36,238 bases of DNA from Planctomycetota bacterium (GTDB lineage Bacteria > Planctomycetota > Brocadiia > Brocadiales > Brocadiaceae). The stretch is from NCBI GenBank assembly GCA_018968795.1, contig JAGWZR010000001.1, forward strand, positions 1 through 36,238, written 5' to 3'. The position numbers were made by a program, and so were the translations under genes. The notes beneath the pieces are model-generated. The model saw only the letters and a list, made by a program, of their open reading frames with translations, did no database searches and had not been told where the DNA came from. Shown piece after piece: positions 8,272 to 16,391 of this stretch (the stretch's first letter is position 1; each line of letters begins with the position of its first letter).

Positions 8272-8515
8272 TCGCTATGAGTTCCAATTCCATAGTTACT
8301 ACCAAAGTCGGATTCAGCGCCAAACCAAATTCGGACAAATCTTCGTTCTCTAAATGCAGCGCTACCGCTTCTTTGAGATTAGTAATTGTTTCATCAAGAG
8401 TTTTCCCCTGCGTAACAACGGCTATTTCCAGACACTCTGCCACATAATAATCTTCACCTTTTCTGACAAAAGCTTTAATGGTATGTTGAAAACTTTCTGG
8501 ATTTCTATCACTCAT
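8261..8515 (-). CDS. hicB: HicB-family antitoxin
   Basis: It has 84 residues and a partial RNase H-like fold of the HicB type: YYVAECLEIAVVTQGKTLDE and NLKEAVALHLE are the typical strand-helix signatures. HicB neutralises HicA and often represses its own operon, although no separate DNA-binding domain is visible in this short version. The gene begins four bases after the kdsC stop; its AAGGAG lies inside the end of kdsC, so it is translated from the kds operon message. The order hicB-hicA is the reverse of the E. coli order but occurs elsewhere. The partner toxin at 8012-8271 is frameshifted, leaving this antitoxin as an orphan. Confidence 0.85.
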   Translation of the reverse strand: MSDRNPESFQHTIKAFVRKGEDYYVAECLEIAVVTQGKTLDETITNLKEAVALHLENEDLSEFGLALNPTLVVTMELELIANVA

Positions 8516-8519
8516 ATTT

Positions 8520-9059
8520 TTAACTCCTTTCCTTTTCGGGGCGCTCCTGATAGCGTTCCAAAATAAGATGCCATTTATCTTGAAATTTCAGTACCTTTTC
8601 CGCAACCTCTCTCACTGCACCACAACCCCCCTTTGCCTTTGTTACGTAAAGTGATTGGTTTTTAACGATAGGCGAGGCATTAGCAACCGCAACAGGAAAG
8701 CCCACGAGGTGGAGTATTGGAAGATCTATAAGGTCGTCACCGATATAACATATTTCTTCATCTCGAAGCGCATATTTCTCACGTATTTCTTTATATGCAT
8801 CTAATTTATTTATAGCCCCTTGATACACATCTGTAATATTCAGTTCTTTTGCTCTATGCGTTACAGCATCACAGGTTCTTCCGCTGATAATGGCGGTTTT
8901 GATGCCAGCACGATGAAGATATGAAATACCTGTGCCATCCAACACATGGAATGCCTTTGTTTCACGTCCGTCGGAATCAATATAAATAGCGCCATCCGTC
9001 AGAACACCATCAACGTCAATAATAACAAGTTTTATATCTTTCAAAAATTTAAATACCAA
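8520..9059 (-). CDS. kdsC: 3-deoxy-D-manno-octulosonate 8-phosphate phosphatase
   Basis: A HAD-superfamily phosphatase of 179 residues that removes phosphate from Kdo-8-P to give Kdo, a core sugar of LPS. Motif I is IIDVDGVLTDG with D15 and D17 as nucleophile and acid/base; motif II is the SGR triplet; motif IV is IGDDLIDLP. The length matches the tetrameric C0-type KdsC without a cap domain. The start is a TTG at 9059 that overlaps the kdsD stop by 11 bases; no ATG is available in the N-terminal region and the ribosome site is poor, so translational coupling to kdsD is likely. An alternative TTG five codons later (9044) is possible. Confidence 0.92.
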   Translation of the reverse strand: MVFKFLKDIKLVIIDVDGVLTDGAIYIDSDGRETKAFHVLDGTGISYLHRAGIKTAIISGRTCDAVTHRAKELNITDVYQGAINKLDAYKEIREKYALRDEEICYIGDDLIDLPILHLVGFPVAVANASPIVKNQSLYVTKAKGGCGAVREVAEKVLKFQDKWHLILERYQERPEKERS

Positions 9060-10032
9060 CCTCTAACAAATCTTGTACGTCTATGATGCCAACCGGTGTA
9101 TAGGAATCATCAATCACGGGGATTTGATCTATCTTATACTCTTTTAGTATTTTGTATGCCTCAGCAACTAAACAGCGGGCATTTATGACTTTGGGCGACC
9201 GCGTCATAAACTCTTTCACCCTACCTCGCAATGATACGCCATTTTTCAAATGTCTTCTCAGATCACCATCGGTAAAAAATCCCACCAGCTTATTTTGTTT
9301 ATCGATAATACTCACAGCACCGGGTTTACCCACTGTTTCCGTCATGATTTTAAGAACCGCTGACAAAAGCGCATCCTCATCGGCCACTGGGTTTTCTTCG
9401 CCCTTGCGCATGACCATTTCTACCGTGAGTAATTTTCTACCAAGTTCTCCACCCGGATGATAGAAGGCATAGTCCTCTTTGCTAAGATTCCGCTTTTTAA
9501 ATATCGTAAGGGACAAGGCGTCACCTAGCGCAAGCATGGCGGTTGAGCTTGCGGATGGGGCGAGGCCTAATGGGCACGGTTCTTCGATCTTTCCGATATC
9601 AAGCACAACATCACTATACTGAGCCAGAGATGATTTATTATTTCCGGTGATAGCAATTACTTTCGCCCCGATCTGTTTCACAAAAGGTAAAAGCGTAACA
9701 ACTTCTGTTTCACCGCTGTTGGAAAGCGCCAGAACGATGTCGTCCACAACAACCCGTCCAAGGTCACCATGCCTTGCCTCCGACGAATGAATCCAGTACG
9801 AAGGGGTTCCCGTGCTGGCCAATGTCGCAGAAATTTTCTGCCCAATAATCCCCGCCTTCCCAATGCCAGTAACTACCACTCGGCCTTTACAGTTGAAAAT
9901 TAAATCAACGGCTCTTTGAAAATTATGATCGAGGCGGTCAATCAGATTCTTTATTGCTTCCGATTCGAGGAATAGTACATCCTTTGCGAAGGCAATGTCA
10001 GGTGAAGTTTTTTTCCCATTACTTATTGGCAT
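9049..10032 (-). CDS. kdsD: Arabinose-5-phosphate isomerase (KdsD/KpsF/GutQ family)
   Basis: This enzyme converts ribulose 5-phosphate to arabinose 5-phosphate, the first committed step to Kdo. The N-terminal SIS domain (about residues 30-180) shows VVVTGIGKAGIIGQKISATL, then STGTPSYWIHSSEARHGDLG, which contains the active-site histidine, and ALSNSGET. Two CBS domains follow (about 205-325; MTRSPKVINARCLVAEAYKI and IDQIPVIDDS). The total of 327 residues is normal for the family. It is the first gene of the minus-strand envelope operon, and the promoter at 10091-10119 fits. The ATG at 10032 has no recognisable ribosome site. Confidence 0.94.
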   Translation of the reverse strand: MPISNGKKTSPDIAFAKDVLFLESEAIKNLIDRLDHNFQRAVDLIFNCKGRVVVTGIGKAGIIGQKISATLASTGTPSYWIHSSEARHGDLGRVVVDDIVLALSNSGETEVVTLLPFVKQIGAKVIAITGNNKSSLAQYSDVVLDIGKIEEPCPLGLAPSASSTAMLALGDALSLTIFKKRNLSKEDYAFYHPGGELGRKLLTVEMVMRKGEENPVADEDALLSAVLKIMTETVGKPGAVSIIDKQNKLVGFFTDGDLRRHLKNGVSLRGRVKEFMTRSPKVINARCLVAEAYKILKEYKIDQIPVIDDSYTPVGIIDVQDLLEVGI

Positions 10033-10090
10033 TTAATCAAGATTGCATATTTTGAAATGGAATCGATGATTTTCACATGTAGCGTGATTA

Positions 10091-10119
10091 ATTATAGAGA
10101 ACAATCCCTTCATATTCAA
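10091..10119 (-). promoter_or_regulatory. Promoter of the kdsD-kdsC-hicB-lpt operon
   Basis: On the minus strand TTGAAT (10114-10119), a 17-base spacer, then a perfect TATAAT (10091-10096). It lies about 60 bases before the kdsD ATG and is divergent from the promoter at 10170-10198. Confidence 0.6.
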
Positions 10120-10169
10120 GAGAAAAGAACGGGTTGTCGACGATAAAAGGATTAATAAGTGTTCTAAGC

Positions 10170-10198
10170 TTGACAACTTATTTCCGTTGTGTTAGGAT
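10170..10198 (+). promoter_or_regulatory. Promoter of the M50 protease - scpA operon
   Basis: A perfect TTGACA (10170-10175), a 17-base spacer and TAGGAT (10193-10198). The predicted transcript begins near 10205, which excludes the upstream GTG at 10189 as a start for the next gene. Confidence 0.65.
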
Positions 10199-10230
10199 GC
10201 CGACAATTCAAAAAGGAGATTTGCGTATTT

Positions 10231-10863
10231 GTGAACTTAGCTAACTTAATTATATCTATCCCAACGATTCTTTATGCATTAACCATTCACGAATATTTCC
10301 ACGGTTGGACTGCCAATAAGTTTGGCGATCCCACGGCAAAATTGCAAGGGCGATTAACATTGAATCCCCTGGCGCATATTGACATTATGGGTGCGCTGTG
10401 TTTTGTCTTTGCCCGTTTCGGGTGGGGTAAACCCGTTCCTATAAATCCTTCCTATTTTCGGAATCCGCGCAGAGATAATATGATTGTATCCTTTGCAGGT
10501 CCCGCATCCAATTTTGTTTCTGCGTTTTTGTTTGGCGTAATTTTTCAACTGTTACGCAGTATACCATTCATCATACCGGTAAATATAGCTGCCATCTTAT
10601 ATAATTTATTAATATCAGGAATCATTATGAATCTATCGCTAGCTTTTTTCAATATGATCCCTTTGTTTCCATTGGATGGTTCTCATATCTTGGAGGGGCT
10701 GTTGCCTCATTCAATAGCAATGAAATATAAAGAAGTCGAACGCTACTGTCCCTTCATTTTGTTAGGATTGATTGTCATGGGAAATTTTACAGGATTCTCC
10801 ATTTTAAGTGTAATGCTTGGTCCACCCATTCAATACTTTCTAAGGGTATTTACAGGTTTATAA
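10231..10863 (+). CDS. Site-2 protease family (M50) membrane metalloprotease
   Basis: An intramembrane zinc protease of the short M50 type, 210 residues. HEYFH at residues 20-24, in the first helix, is the HExxH zinc site. NMIPLFPLDGSHIL in a late helix carries the third zinc ligand (the Asp of PLDG). At least four further hydrophobic segments are visible, and SFAGPASNF is the usual conserved loop. No PDZ domain is present. I use the GTG at 10231, since the longer frame from GTG 10189 would start upstream of the predicted transcription start; an AAGGAG lies 12 bases before 10231. Members of this subfamily next to scpA are common in many phyla, but the natural substrate is generally unknown. 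Confidence 0.88.
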   Translation: MNLANLIISIPTILYALTIHEYFHGWTANKFGDPTAKLQGRLTLNPLAHIDIMGALCFVFARFGWGKPVPINPSYFRNPRRDNMIVSFAGPASNFVSAFLFGVIFQLLRSIPFIIPVNIAAILYNLLISGIIMNLSLAFFNMIPLFPLDGSHILEGLLPHSIAMKYKEVERYCPFILLGLIVMGNFTGFSILSVMLGPPIQYFLRVFTGL

Positions 10864-10884
10864 TTTTTAGAGGGTAAACAAAAA

Positions 10885-11625
10885 ATGGCAAGCGAATATA
10901 AAGTAGATTTGGACATTTATAATGGCCCTATAGATTTACTCCTTTATCTGATCCGAAAAGAGGAAGTAAATATCTATGACATTCCCATCGCTCGGATTAC
11001 AGATCAGTACTTACAATATGTTGAGGTACTGCAAACCTTAGATATGAACATGGTAGGGGATTTCTTGGTAATGGCTGCCACGCTTATGTACATCAAGTCG
11101 TACATGCTCATTCCTCGCACAGAGCAACACATAAATGATGAGGATGTGGAAGACCCAAGGTTGTCACTGGTAAAACAACTACTGGAATATAAACGGTACA
11201 AAGAAAGTACCTTCATTTTGGCTGCAAAGGCCACCGAGTGGGAAAAAAAATGGACAAGAATAAACAATATCCCTTTCGGCGAAACGCCAGATAAACCAGA
11301 CAAAAAGGAAGAAGAACTACCTTTGGAAGGCGTAAGCATATGGTACCTTTTTCAAAGGTTTTCTCAACTCATGAAACAAACTTTGTTTAATGTTCCCACG
11401 AAAGTTACTTATGATGACACGCCAGTACAAGAATACATGAACGAGGTGTTAGAAAAGATACATTTCTATACTTCTATTTCATTTACAAATCTTTTTGAGG
11501 GAATAAACGAAAGGAGTAGAATTATTGGATTTTTCTTAGCCCTATTAGAACTGGTTCGTTTAAATCGGATAAAAATTGAGCAACTAGCCAACTACGCTGA
11601 CATCCAAATTTCCTCGCATCCCTAA
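10885..11625 (+). CDS. scpA: Segregation and condensation protein A
   Basis: ScpA is the kleisin that bridges the SMC heads in the bacterial condensin. The 246-residue chain begins with the typical YNGPIDLLLYLIRKEEVNIY and continues with IPIARITDQYLQYVE, the helical N-terminal domain that binds the SMC neck, and ends in a winged-helix C-terminus (FFLALLELVRLNRI). A GAGGG precedes the ATG by nine bases. It follows the M50 gene by 21 bases, as in many genomes. The usual partner scpB is not next to it and is not elsewhere in the window; smc itself lies 8.4 kb downstream in the same orientation. Confidence 0.93.
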   Translation: MASEYKVDLDIYNGPIDLLLYLIRKEEVNIYDIPIARITDQYLQYVEVLQTLDMNMVGDFLVMAATLMYIKSYMLIPRTEQHINDEDVEDPRLSLVKQLLEYKRYKESTFILAAKATEWEKKWTRINNIPFGETPDKPDKKEEELPLEGVSIWYLFQRFSQLMKQTLFNVPTKVTYDDTPVQEYMNEVLEKIHFYTSISFTNLFEGINERSRIIGFFLALLELVRLNRIKIEQLANYADIQISSHP

Positions 11626-11700
11626 CCTAAATTAAAAGTATCCTAATTTTAATTTGAAATTATTGGACTAGTTTGTTAGCATTTCGAGTTTGTTAATAAT

Positions 11701-11729
11701 TTTACCGAACATTTTAAATAGATTATAGA
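11701..11729 (+). promoter_or_regulatory. Candidate promoter for the Trm112-like gene and yidC
   Basis: TTTACC (11701-11706), a 17-base spacer and TATAGA (11724-11729), about 62 bases ahead of the ATG at 11792. The match is moderate. A 9-bp AT-only inverted repeat at 11629-11655 lies between the scpA stop and this site. Confidence 0.3.
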
Positions 11730-11791
11730 GATTAATATCGCACCTGCGACTCCAAAATACCGAATAAACGTCCTTTCCGGAGGAAATCATC

Positions 11792-11971
11792 ATGATTACC
11801 AAGGAACTGCTAGAAATTCTTGCATGTCCATTATGTAAGACAGATGTCCGGCTAGAAGATGACAGGATTGTATGTACAAAGTGTGGGCGACGCTATCCAA
11901 TAAGAGACGATATTCCTGTTATGCTTATTGATGAAGCTGAATTATCAGAAGAACCAAAAAAGGAAAATTAG
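11792..11971 (+). CDS. Trm112-like zinc-ribbon protein (YcaR family)
   Basis: A 59-residue protein. It begins MITKELLEILACPLCK, the classic opening of Trm112/YcaR proteins, and has four zinc-ligand cysteines, C12, C15, C28 and C31 (CPLC and CTKC), followed by RRYPIRDDIPVML, the usual end of the domain. A GGAGG stands eight bases before the ATG, so the start is firm. In eukaryotes and some bacteria Trm112 activates methyltransferases; the role of the bacterial small form is not settled, although it often sits near envelope or lipid A genes. Its TAG stop is directly followed by the yidC ATG with no gap, so the two are translationally coupled. Confidence 0.88.
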   Translation: MITKELLEILACPLCKTDVRLEDDRIVCTKCGRRYPIRDDIPVMLIDEAELSEEPKKEN

Positions 11972-13669
11972 ATGGATAGAAAAGCACTTATCGCTATAAT
12001 TGTTTGCGGGGTGATCATGTTATTGTATTACCCCTTTATATTACCTTTGCTCTCGCCCAAAAAGTCAAAACCCCTTACCGATGAAGCGAAAGAAGAAGCG
12101 GTTTCTGGAAAACCTTACGAAACAAAGGTTACGAAGTCTAAGTCTTCGCCGACGTTACCAACGCAACCTATCCAATCTCAATTAGACATCCCTCTAAAAG
12201 AAGTTGTCCTTGAAAATGAACTCATAAAAATAGTATGGACAAATGAAGGGGCTGCGATTAACTCTATTAAACTCAAAAAATTCAAAGATCCAGAGGCAAA
12301 AAATACGCTTGAGTTAGTAAAGGATAGCGATACTGAATATCGTTCACTTGCTATCGACAATATACTTCAAAAAACAAATTTTCAAAGTCAGCGATATACT
12401 ATTACTGAACAAGGCGAGGGGAAAATTGTATTTAGCGCTGGTTTGGGAGATGGAATCAATCTCATTAAAACCGTCAATTTGTCTCCAAATAGTTACCATG
12501 TAGATATGGAAATTGCGTTGGGAAATAATACCGATACAGAGATTTCATTGGCATACGATATCATTGCATCCTCCGCAATTACACATGAAGGCATACCCTC
12601 CACTGATATGGCGGCTACGTCCGGCGTAGATATGGGAAACAGAAAGATTAAATTAATACGTGCATCACCAAAAGAATTGCCATCTAAAAATGAATCGGTA
12701 GGTATTGTTTGGGCTGGATCAATGAATAAGTATTTTGCCACAATTTTAAAACCTGCATCCAGTGATTGGGTTGAATCCATTAATTCACAAGCATTCGACA
12801 TCCAAGGAATGCCTTCGAATGAAAAATCAGAACAAGGCGATTTTATGGTCAGTTTACAAACAAACAAACTCCGTATCCCCCCCCACGAGACCGTTAAACA
12901 TAGTTATATATATTTTATGGGACCAAAAACAGAGGCGGTTTTAGATCAATACGATACTTTGGATGCGCTTCTCAGTTACGGTTGGTTTAATTCTATTTGC
13001 AAAGTACTTTTGGCTTTTTTAAATGTCGTCCATCGTGTAATTCCCAATTATGGCATTTCAATCATTCTATTAACCATCATCATTAAGGCTATCTTATTCC
13101 CACTAACAAAAAAGAGTCAAGTTTCTATGTTTAGAATGCAACAATTGCAACCTATGATTAATCAACTCAAAGAGAAGTATAAACATGATAAACAAAGGAT
13201 GGGAAAGGAGCAGATGCTGTTATTCAAAAAATATGGGGCGAATCCAATGAGTGGCTGTTTGCCTATGTTATTGCAGCTTCCGGTTTTCTTTGCGCTCTTC
13301 CGTACGCTCCAGCTTTCTTTTGAAATGAGACAGGCTCCCTTTTTGCTCTGGATCAATGATCTCTCAAGGCCAGACACCTTGTTATTGCTTCCATTTTCTA
13401 TACCGTTCCTCGGAAAAGCACTCAATATATTGCCGTTAATTATGACAGGCGCTTCCTTTGCCCAGATGAAGTTAACGCCCAAGGCCCCCGCAGCAGATTC
13501 ACAAGCGCAAGCCCAACAAAAAATGATGTCGTTTATGCCTATCATGTTTGCATTTATATTATACCACATGCCCTCAGGTCTTACGGTTTACTGGACAACA
13601 AGTACGATATTTAGTATCATTGAAAGTCTTATAATTCGAAAAACAATTAAAAAGATAAAAACCAAATAA
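11972..13669 (+). CDS. yidC: Membrane protein insertase YidC (Gram-negative type)
   Basis: YidC inserts and folds inner-membrane proteins alone or with SecYEG. The 565-residue chain has an N-terminal helix (about 7-25), a large periplasmic beta-supersandwich domain (about 70-320), and the conserved core of five helices from about 350: YGISIILLTIIIKAILFPLT, the coiled cytoplasmic loop (MQQLQPMINQLKEKYKHDKQ), NPMSGCLPMLLQLPVFFALF and LTVYWTTSTIFSI. The periplasmic domain identifies the Gram-negative form. A GGAAAA lies before the ATG, which abuts the Trm112-like stop. The gene jag, often between yidC and mnmE, is absent. Confidence 0.95.
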   Translation: MDRKALIAIIVCGVIMLLYYPFILPLLSPKKSKPLTDEAKEEAVSGKPYETKVTKSKSSPTLPTQPIQSQLDIPLKEVVLENELIKIVWTNEGAAINSIKLKKFKDPEAKNTLELVKDSDTEYRSLAIDNILQKTNFQSQRYTITEQGEGKIVFSAGLGDGINLIKTVNLSPNSYHVDMEIALGNNTDTEISLAYDIIASSAITHEGIPSTDMAATSGVDMGNRKIKLIRASPKELPSKNESVGIVWAGSMNKYFATILKPASSDWVESINSQAFDIQGMPSNEKSEQGDFMVSLQTNKLRIPPHETVKHSYIYFMGPKTEAVLDQYDTLDALLSYGWFNSICKVLLAFLNVVHRVIPNYGISIILLTIIIKAILFPLTKKSQVSMFRMQQLQPMINQLKEKYKHDKQRMGKEQMLLFKKYGANPMSGCLPMLLQLPVFFALFRTLQLSFEMRQAPFLLWINDLSRPDTLLLLPFSIPFLGKALNILPLIMTGASFAQMKLTPKAPAADSQAQAQQKMMSFMPIMFAFILYHMPSGLTVYWTTSTIFSIIESLIIRKTIKKIKTK

Positions 13670-13685
13670 CCTCAACCCAATTCAC

Positions 13686-15095
13686 ATGCTTCCCGAAATT
13701 CAGGACACGATCGCTGCTATTTCTACTTCGTCGGGAAGGTCGTTTCACGCAATCATTAAGATCAGTGGCCCTGAGGCTATCAATTGTGTCAAAGATCTCT
13801 TTGTTCCTGCCACCCGTATAGATATAGGAACCGTTCCTACCTATACATCAGTAGATGGATATTTTCATTTAGCGGAGGATTGCATCAATAATATTCCTGC
13901 TGTCTTGTACATCATGAAACAACCCTATTCTTATACAAAAGAAGCCGTTGTGGAAATCCACACCTTGGGCTCTCCACTGCTGGCGGAAATGCTCTTAGAT
14001 GCTATTCTATCGAAAGGATTTCAAACAAAAAGAAACATCCGACTCTCACAGCCGGGTGAATTTACGAAACGTGCCTTTTTGCGCGGCCGAATAGACCTTA
14101 CACAGGCAGAGGCCACAATGCGCATCATACGCGCCAAATCAGATGGCGAACTAAAGGCATCAATTGCCCAATTGACAGGAACCGTTTCACAGCAAATTAA
14201 ACGCATGAAGGACGAAATTGTTTCTCTTTGCGCACATATAGAAGCAGCGATTGATTTTTCAGATCAGGATATTGACCTGATATCCGCAACAGAAATCATG
14301 AACAAATTAGCATCTATTAAAAAAAATATTTCTCGCCTTTTGATTCAGTCAGAGACTGGCAAGATTTCTCCTGAAGGAATTGGCGCTATTTTGTATGGTA
14401 ATCCGAACGTTGGGAAATCAAGTTTGATTAATGCTCTTTTAGGGAAAAAAAGGGCTATTGTCAGTGAAATACCCGGGACGACACGGGATATCGTCGAAGA
14501 TTTTTTAGAAATCGAAGGCATTCGTTTCAAACTAATGGATACGGCGGGAATAGACGAAGAAAAAGATACTGTTATATCCAGGGCGATTGAAAAGACGCAA
14601 TCCGCCTTGGAGAGGGCAGATATTATTATACTTGTTTTTGATGGCAATGCAGACATGGGCAAACAATCAAAGGAAATAAAACTGGATGATTTGACTCATA
14701 ACGTGATTGTTGTAATCAATAAATGCGACCTACAAAAAAATAGTTCCTTTTCAGAACTGCCGATAGCGTTTAAAAGATATCCTGTGGTACATACCTCGGC
14801 TTTGACAGGTGAAGGTTTAGAAAAACTTAAGGAAATCTTGAAAGAGATTGTTACAGAAGGTCAGTTAAATCAATCAAGCAATGTCTCGATTTTTAACGTG
14901 CGCCAAAGGGAGACACTCCAACGTTCTCTTCAATCAGTTCAACAATCCATCAAATCGGCAAAAAACAATGAAAGTTATGAATTTATAGCGTTAGACCTGC
15001 ATACGGCAACAGACACCCTCGGCGAGATTGCCGGAGAGGTCACAACGGAAGATATTTTAGATAAAATATTTTCTGAATTTTGCATTGGTAAATAA
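13686..15095 (+). CDS. mnmE: tRNA uridine-5-carboxymethylaminomethyl modification GTPase MnmE
   Basis: With MnmG this GTPase installs the 5-carboxymethylaminomethyl group on wobble uridine 34 of several tRNAs. The N-terminal formyl-THF-binding domain (about 1-120) contains [11 protein letters not shown]; a helical domain follows with [20 protein letters not shown]. The inserted G domain shows G1 at 238-246 (GNPNVGKSS), DTAG (G3) and NKCD (G4). The C-terminus ends FCIGK with the catalytic Cys466. Its 469 residues are typical. There is no ribosome site before the ATG, which lies 16 bases after yidC. mnmG is not in the window. Confidence 0.95.
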   Translation: MLPEIQDTIAAISTSSGRSFHAIIKISGPEAINCVKDLFVPATRIDIGTVPTYTSVDGYFHLAEDCINNIPAVLYIMKQPYSYTKEAVVEIHTLGSPLLAEMLLDAILSKGFQTKRNIRLSQPGEFTKRAFLRGRIDLTQAEATMRIIRAKSDGELKASIAQLTGTVSQQIKRMKDEIVSLCAHIEAAIDFSDQDIDLISATEIMNKLASIKKNISRLLIQSETGKISPEGIGAILYGNPNVGKSSLINALLGKKRAIVSEIPGTTRDIVEDFLEIEGIRFKLMDTAGIDEEKDTVISRAIEKTQSALERADIIILVFDGNADMGKQSKEIKLDDLTHNVIVVINKCDLQKNSSFSELPIAFKRYPVVHTSALTGEGLEKLKEILKEIVTEGQLNQSSNVSIFNVRQRETLQRSLQSVQQSIKSAKNNESYEFIALDLHTATDTLGEIAGEVTTEDILDKIFSEFCIGK

Positions 15096-15099
15096 TAAG

Positions 15100-15567
15100 A
15101 TGTCAAAGAGACCCTCCTGGGACGAATATTTTTTGCGAATTACACGGGAGGTAGCTCAACGCTCTACATGTTTACGGAGGCAAGTAGGGGCGCTTCTGGT
15201 GATGGACAAACACATCCTAACAACCGGATACAATGGAGCGCCCAGTGGACTTCAACACTGCCTCGAGATTGGCTGTCTACGAGAGCAGCTAAAAGTACCA
15301 CCGGGAGAAAGGCACGAACTCTGCCGCGGTCTCCATGCCGAGATGAATGCCCTGCTCCAAGCATCACGGTATGGCATAAAAATTTCTGGAGCAACATTAT
15401 ACAGCACCACATATCCATGTTCCTTGTGCGCCAAGATGCTAGTCAATGCAGGAATCATACGCATCGTTACCCTTACCGATTATCCCGACGCCCTTGCCAA
15501 AGAAATACTTTCAATGGCAAATATTAAAGTAGAAATTGTAAAACTGGATAATCTCGCAAGTGAATAG
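15100..15567 (+). CDS. Deoxycytidylate (dCMP) deaminase, ComEB family
   Basis: This zinc enzyme deaminates dCMP to dUMP and so feeds dTMP synthesis. The active-site motif is HAE (residues 79-81), with the zinc cysteines C107 and C110 in PCSLC. The N-terminal part with [13 protein letters not shown] and the GYNGAPSG loop is characteristic of the dCMP deaminase/ComEB branch, which also has a second structural zinc site. The start is the ATG at 15100, four bases after the mnmE stop; the longer TTG start at 15085 overlaps mnmE and adds five residues that lack family support. It sits just upstream of the nrd genes, so the neighbourhood is concerned with deoxynucleotide supply. Confidence 0.92.
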   Translation: MSKRPSWDEYFLRITREVAQRSTCLRRQVGALLVMDKHILTTGYNGAPSGLQHCLEIGCLREQLKVPPGERHELCRGLHAEMNALLQASRYGIKISGATLYSTTYPCSLCAKMLVNAGIIRIVTLTDYPDALAKEILSMANIKVEIVKLDNLASE

Positions 15568-15623
15568 TTTTAAGGACAAGAATCAATTGTTTTTTTCAAT
15601 TTACATCCACCACATAGCCTATT

Positions 15624-15659
15624 AACGCTTAAGGTTTTCTTCCCTTTAAGAGAGGCGTT
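15624..15659 (+). terminator. Possible terminator after the dCMP deaminase gene
   Basis: AACGC (15624-15628) pairs with GCGTT (15655-15659). Inside, TTAAGG can pair with CCTTTAA with bulges, and TTTATTT follows. The hairpin would separate the yidC-mnmE transcript from the nrd operon. The stem is imperfect. Confidence 0.38.
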
Positions 15660-15770
15660 TATTTCTAAACTTTATCGCCCCTCTAAAAAAATTAAACCTT
15701 ATTCGTAACATAATAAATATTTGAAAACTATCGAAATAAAAGGAGTTTTTATGCTTTTCCAAAAATCCGC

Positions 15771-15801
15771 TTGACAGACTATATCTTGTATGCTATATAA
15801 T
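15771..15801 (+). promoter_or_regulatory. Promoter of nrdR-nrdD-nrdG
   Basis: A perfect TTGACA (15771-15776) is followed after 17 bases by TATATA (15794-15799), which overlaps a perfect TATAAT at 15796-15801 (19-base spacing). Both NrdR-like boxes fall on or beside this promoter, so bound NrdR would block polymerase. Confidence 0.65.
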
Positions 15802-15822
15802 CCACTCATCAATATATAGATA
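15776..15822 (+). promoter_or_regulatory. Tandem NrdR boxes over the nrdR promoter
   Basis: Box 1 (15776-15791) reads AGACTATATCTTGTAT and matches the published NrdR-box pattern ACAC-W-ATATAT-W-GTGT at 13 of 16 positions. Box 2 (15807-15822) has the central ten bases CAATATATAG (15810-15819), all matching, with weaker flanks. The box starts are 31 bp apart, about three helical turns, which is the spacing described for functional pairs. The first box overlaps the end of the -35, and both flank the -10. The immediate downstream gene is nrdR itself, so autoregulation is expected. Confidence 0.68.
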
Positions 15823-15853
15823 TTTCTAAAACCATCGTGATCTTTTAGAAATA
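15821..15853 (+). promoter_or_regulatory. Perfect 11-bp hairpin in the nrdR leader
   Basis: TATTTCTAAAA (15821-15831) and TTTTAGAAATA (15843-15853) are exact reverse complements around an 11-base loop. The repeat ends ten bases before the nrdR ATG and runs directly into the weak AGG ribosome site. It could be a leader RNA hairpin that modulates translation, or a DNA operator for a dimeric regulator. Confidence 0.5.
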
Positions 15854-15863
15854 GGTAAACGTT

Positions 15864-16373
15864 ATGCAGTGTTTGTTTTGCAAAGTGGATAATGATAAGG
15901 TTGTTAACTCTCGCACAGCAGTAGATGGTCTGAGTATCAAGCGCCGGCGAGAGTGTTTGAGTTGCGGCCGCCGATACACGACCTATGAGCGGATCGAAGA
16001 AAATCCGTTGCGCGTGGTAAAAAAAGATGGCACGCGTGAGGCATTTGATCGCAAGAAGGTGTTGGCAGGACTGCTAAAGGCATGTGAAAAAAGACCAGTC
16101 TCAACGGATACCTTGGAAAACATCGTGAATGAAATTGAACGGGAAATCTATAACAAGTTTGATCGTGAAGTAACTTCAAGTTTTATAGGATCGTTGGTGA
16201 TGCAAAAATTGCGGGTGCTGGATATGGTGGCTTATGTCAGATTTGCGTCGGTATATAGGGAATTCAAAGATATCTCTGAATTTATTGATGAGCTAAAACC
16301 GTTAATGACAAGTGTAAAAAAGAAAAAAAAGGATGGGATTGATAACTCCCGTAGTATATCTCTTCAACATTAG
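15864..16373 (+). CDS. nrdR: Transcriptional repressor NrdR
   Basis: NrdR senses the ATP/dATP balance and represses ribonucleotide reductase genes. The N-terminal zinc ribbon has C3, C6, C31 and C34 (CLFC and CLSC) and the conserved RRRECLSCGRRYTTYER. An ATP-cone follows (about residues 46-136; VVKKDGTREAFDRKKVLAGL). The C-terminal tail after about residue 148 is lysine-rich and slightly longer than usual (169 residues against about 150). It lies 18 bases before nrdD on the same transcript and behind two NrdR-box-like sites, so it probably controls its own operon. Confidence 0.95.
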   Translation: MQCLFCKVDNDKVVNSRTAVDGLSIKRRRECLSCGRRYTTYERIEENPLRVVKKDGTREAFDRKKVLAGLLKACEKRPVSTDTLENIVNEIEREIYNKFDREVTSSFIGSLVMQKLRVLDMVAYVRFASVYREFKDISEFIDELKPLMTSVKKKKKDGIDNSRSISLQH

Positions 16374-16391
16374 ACCGGAGGGGGAAAGGGT

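Noticed and set aside
10189-10231. Upstream GTG start for the M50 protease
   Set aside because: It lies inside the spacer/-10 region of a good promoter (10170-10198), so it would not be transcribed.
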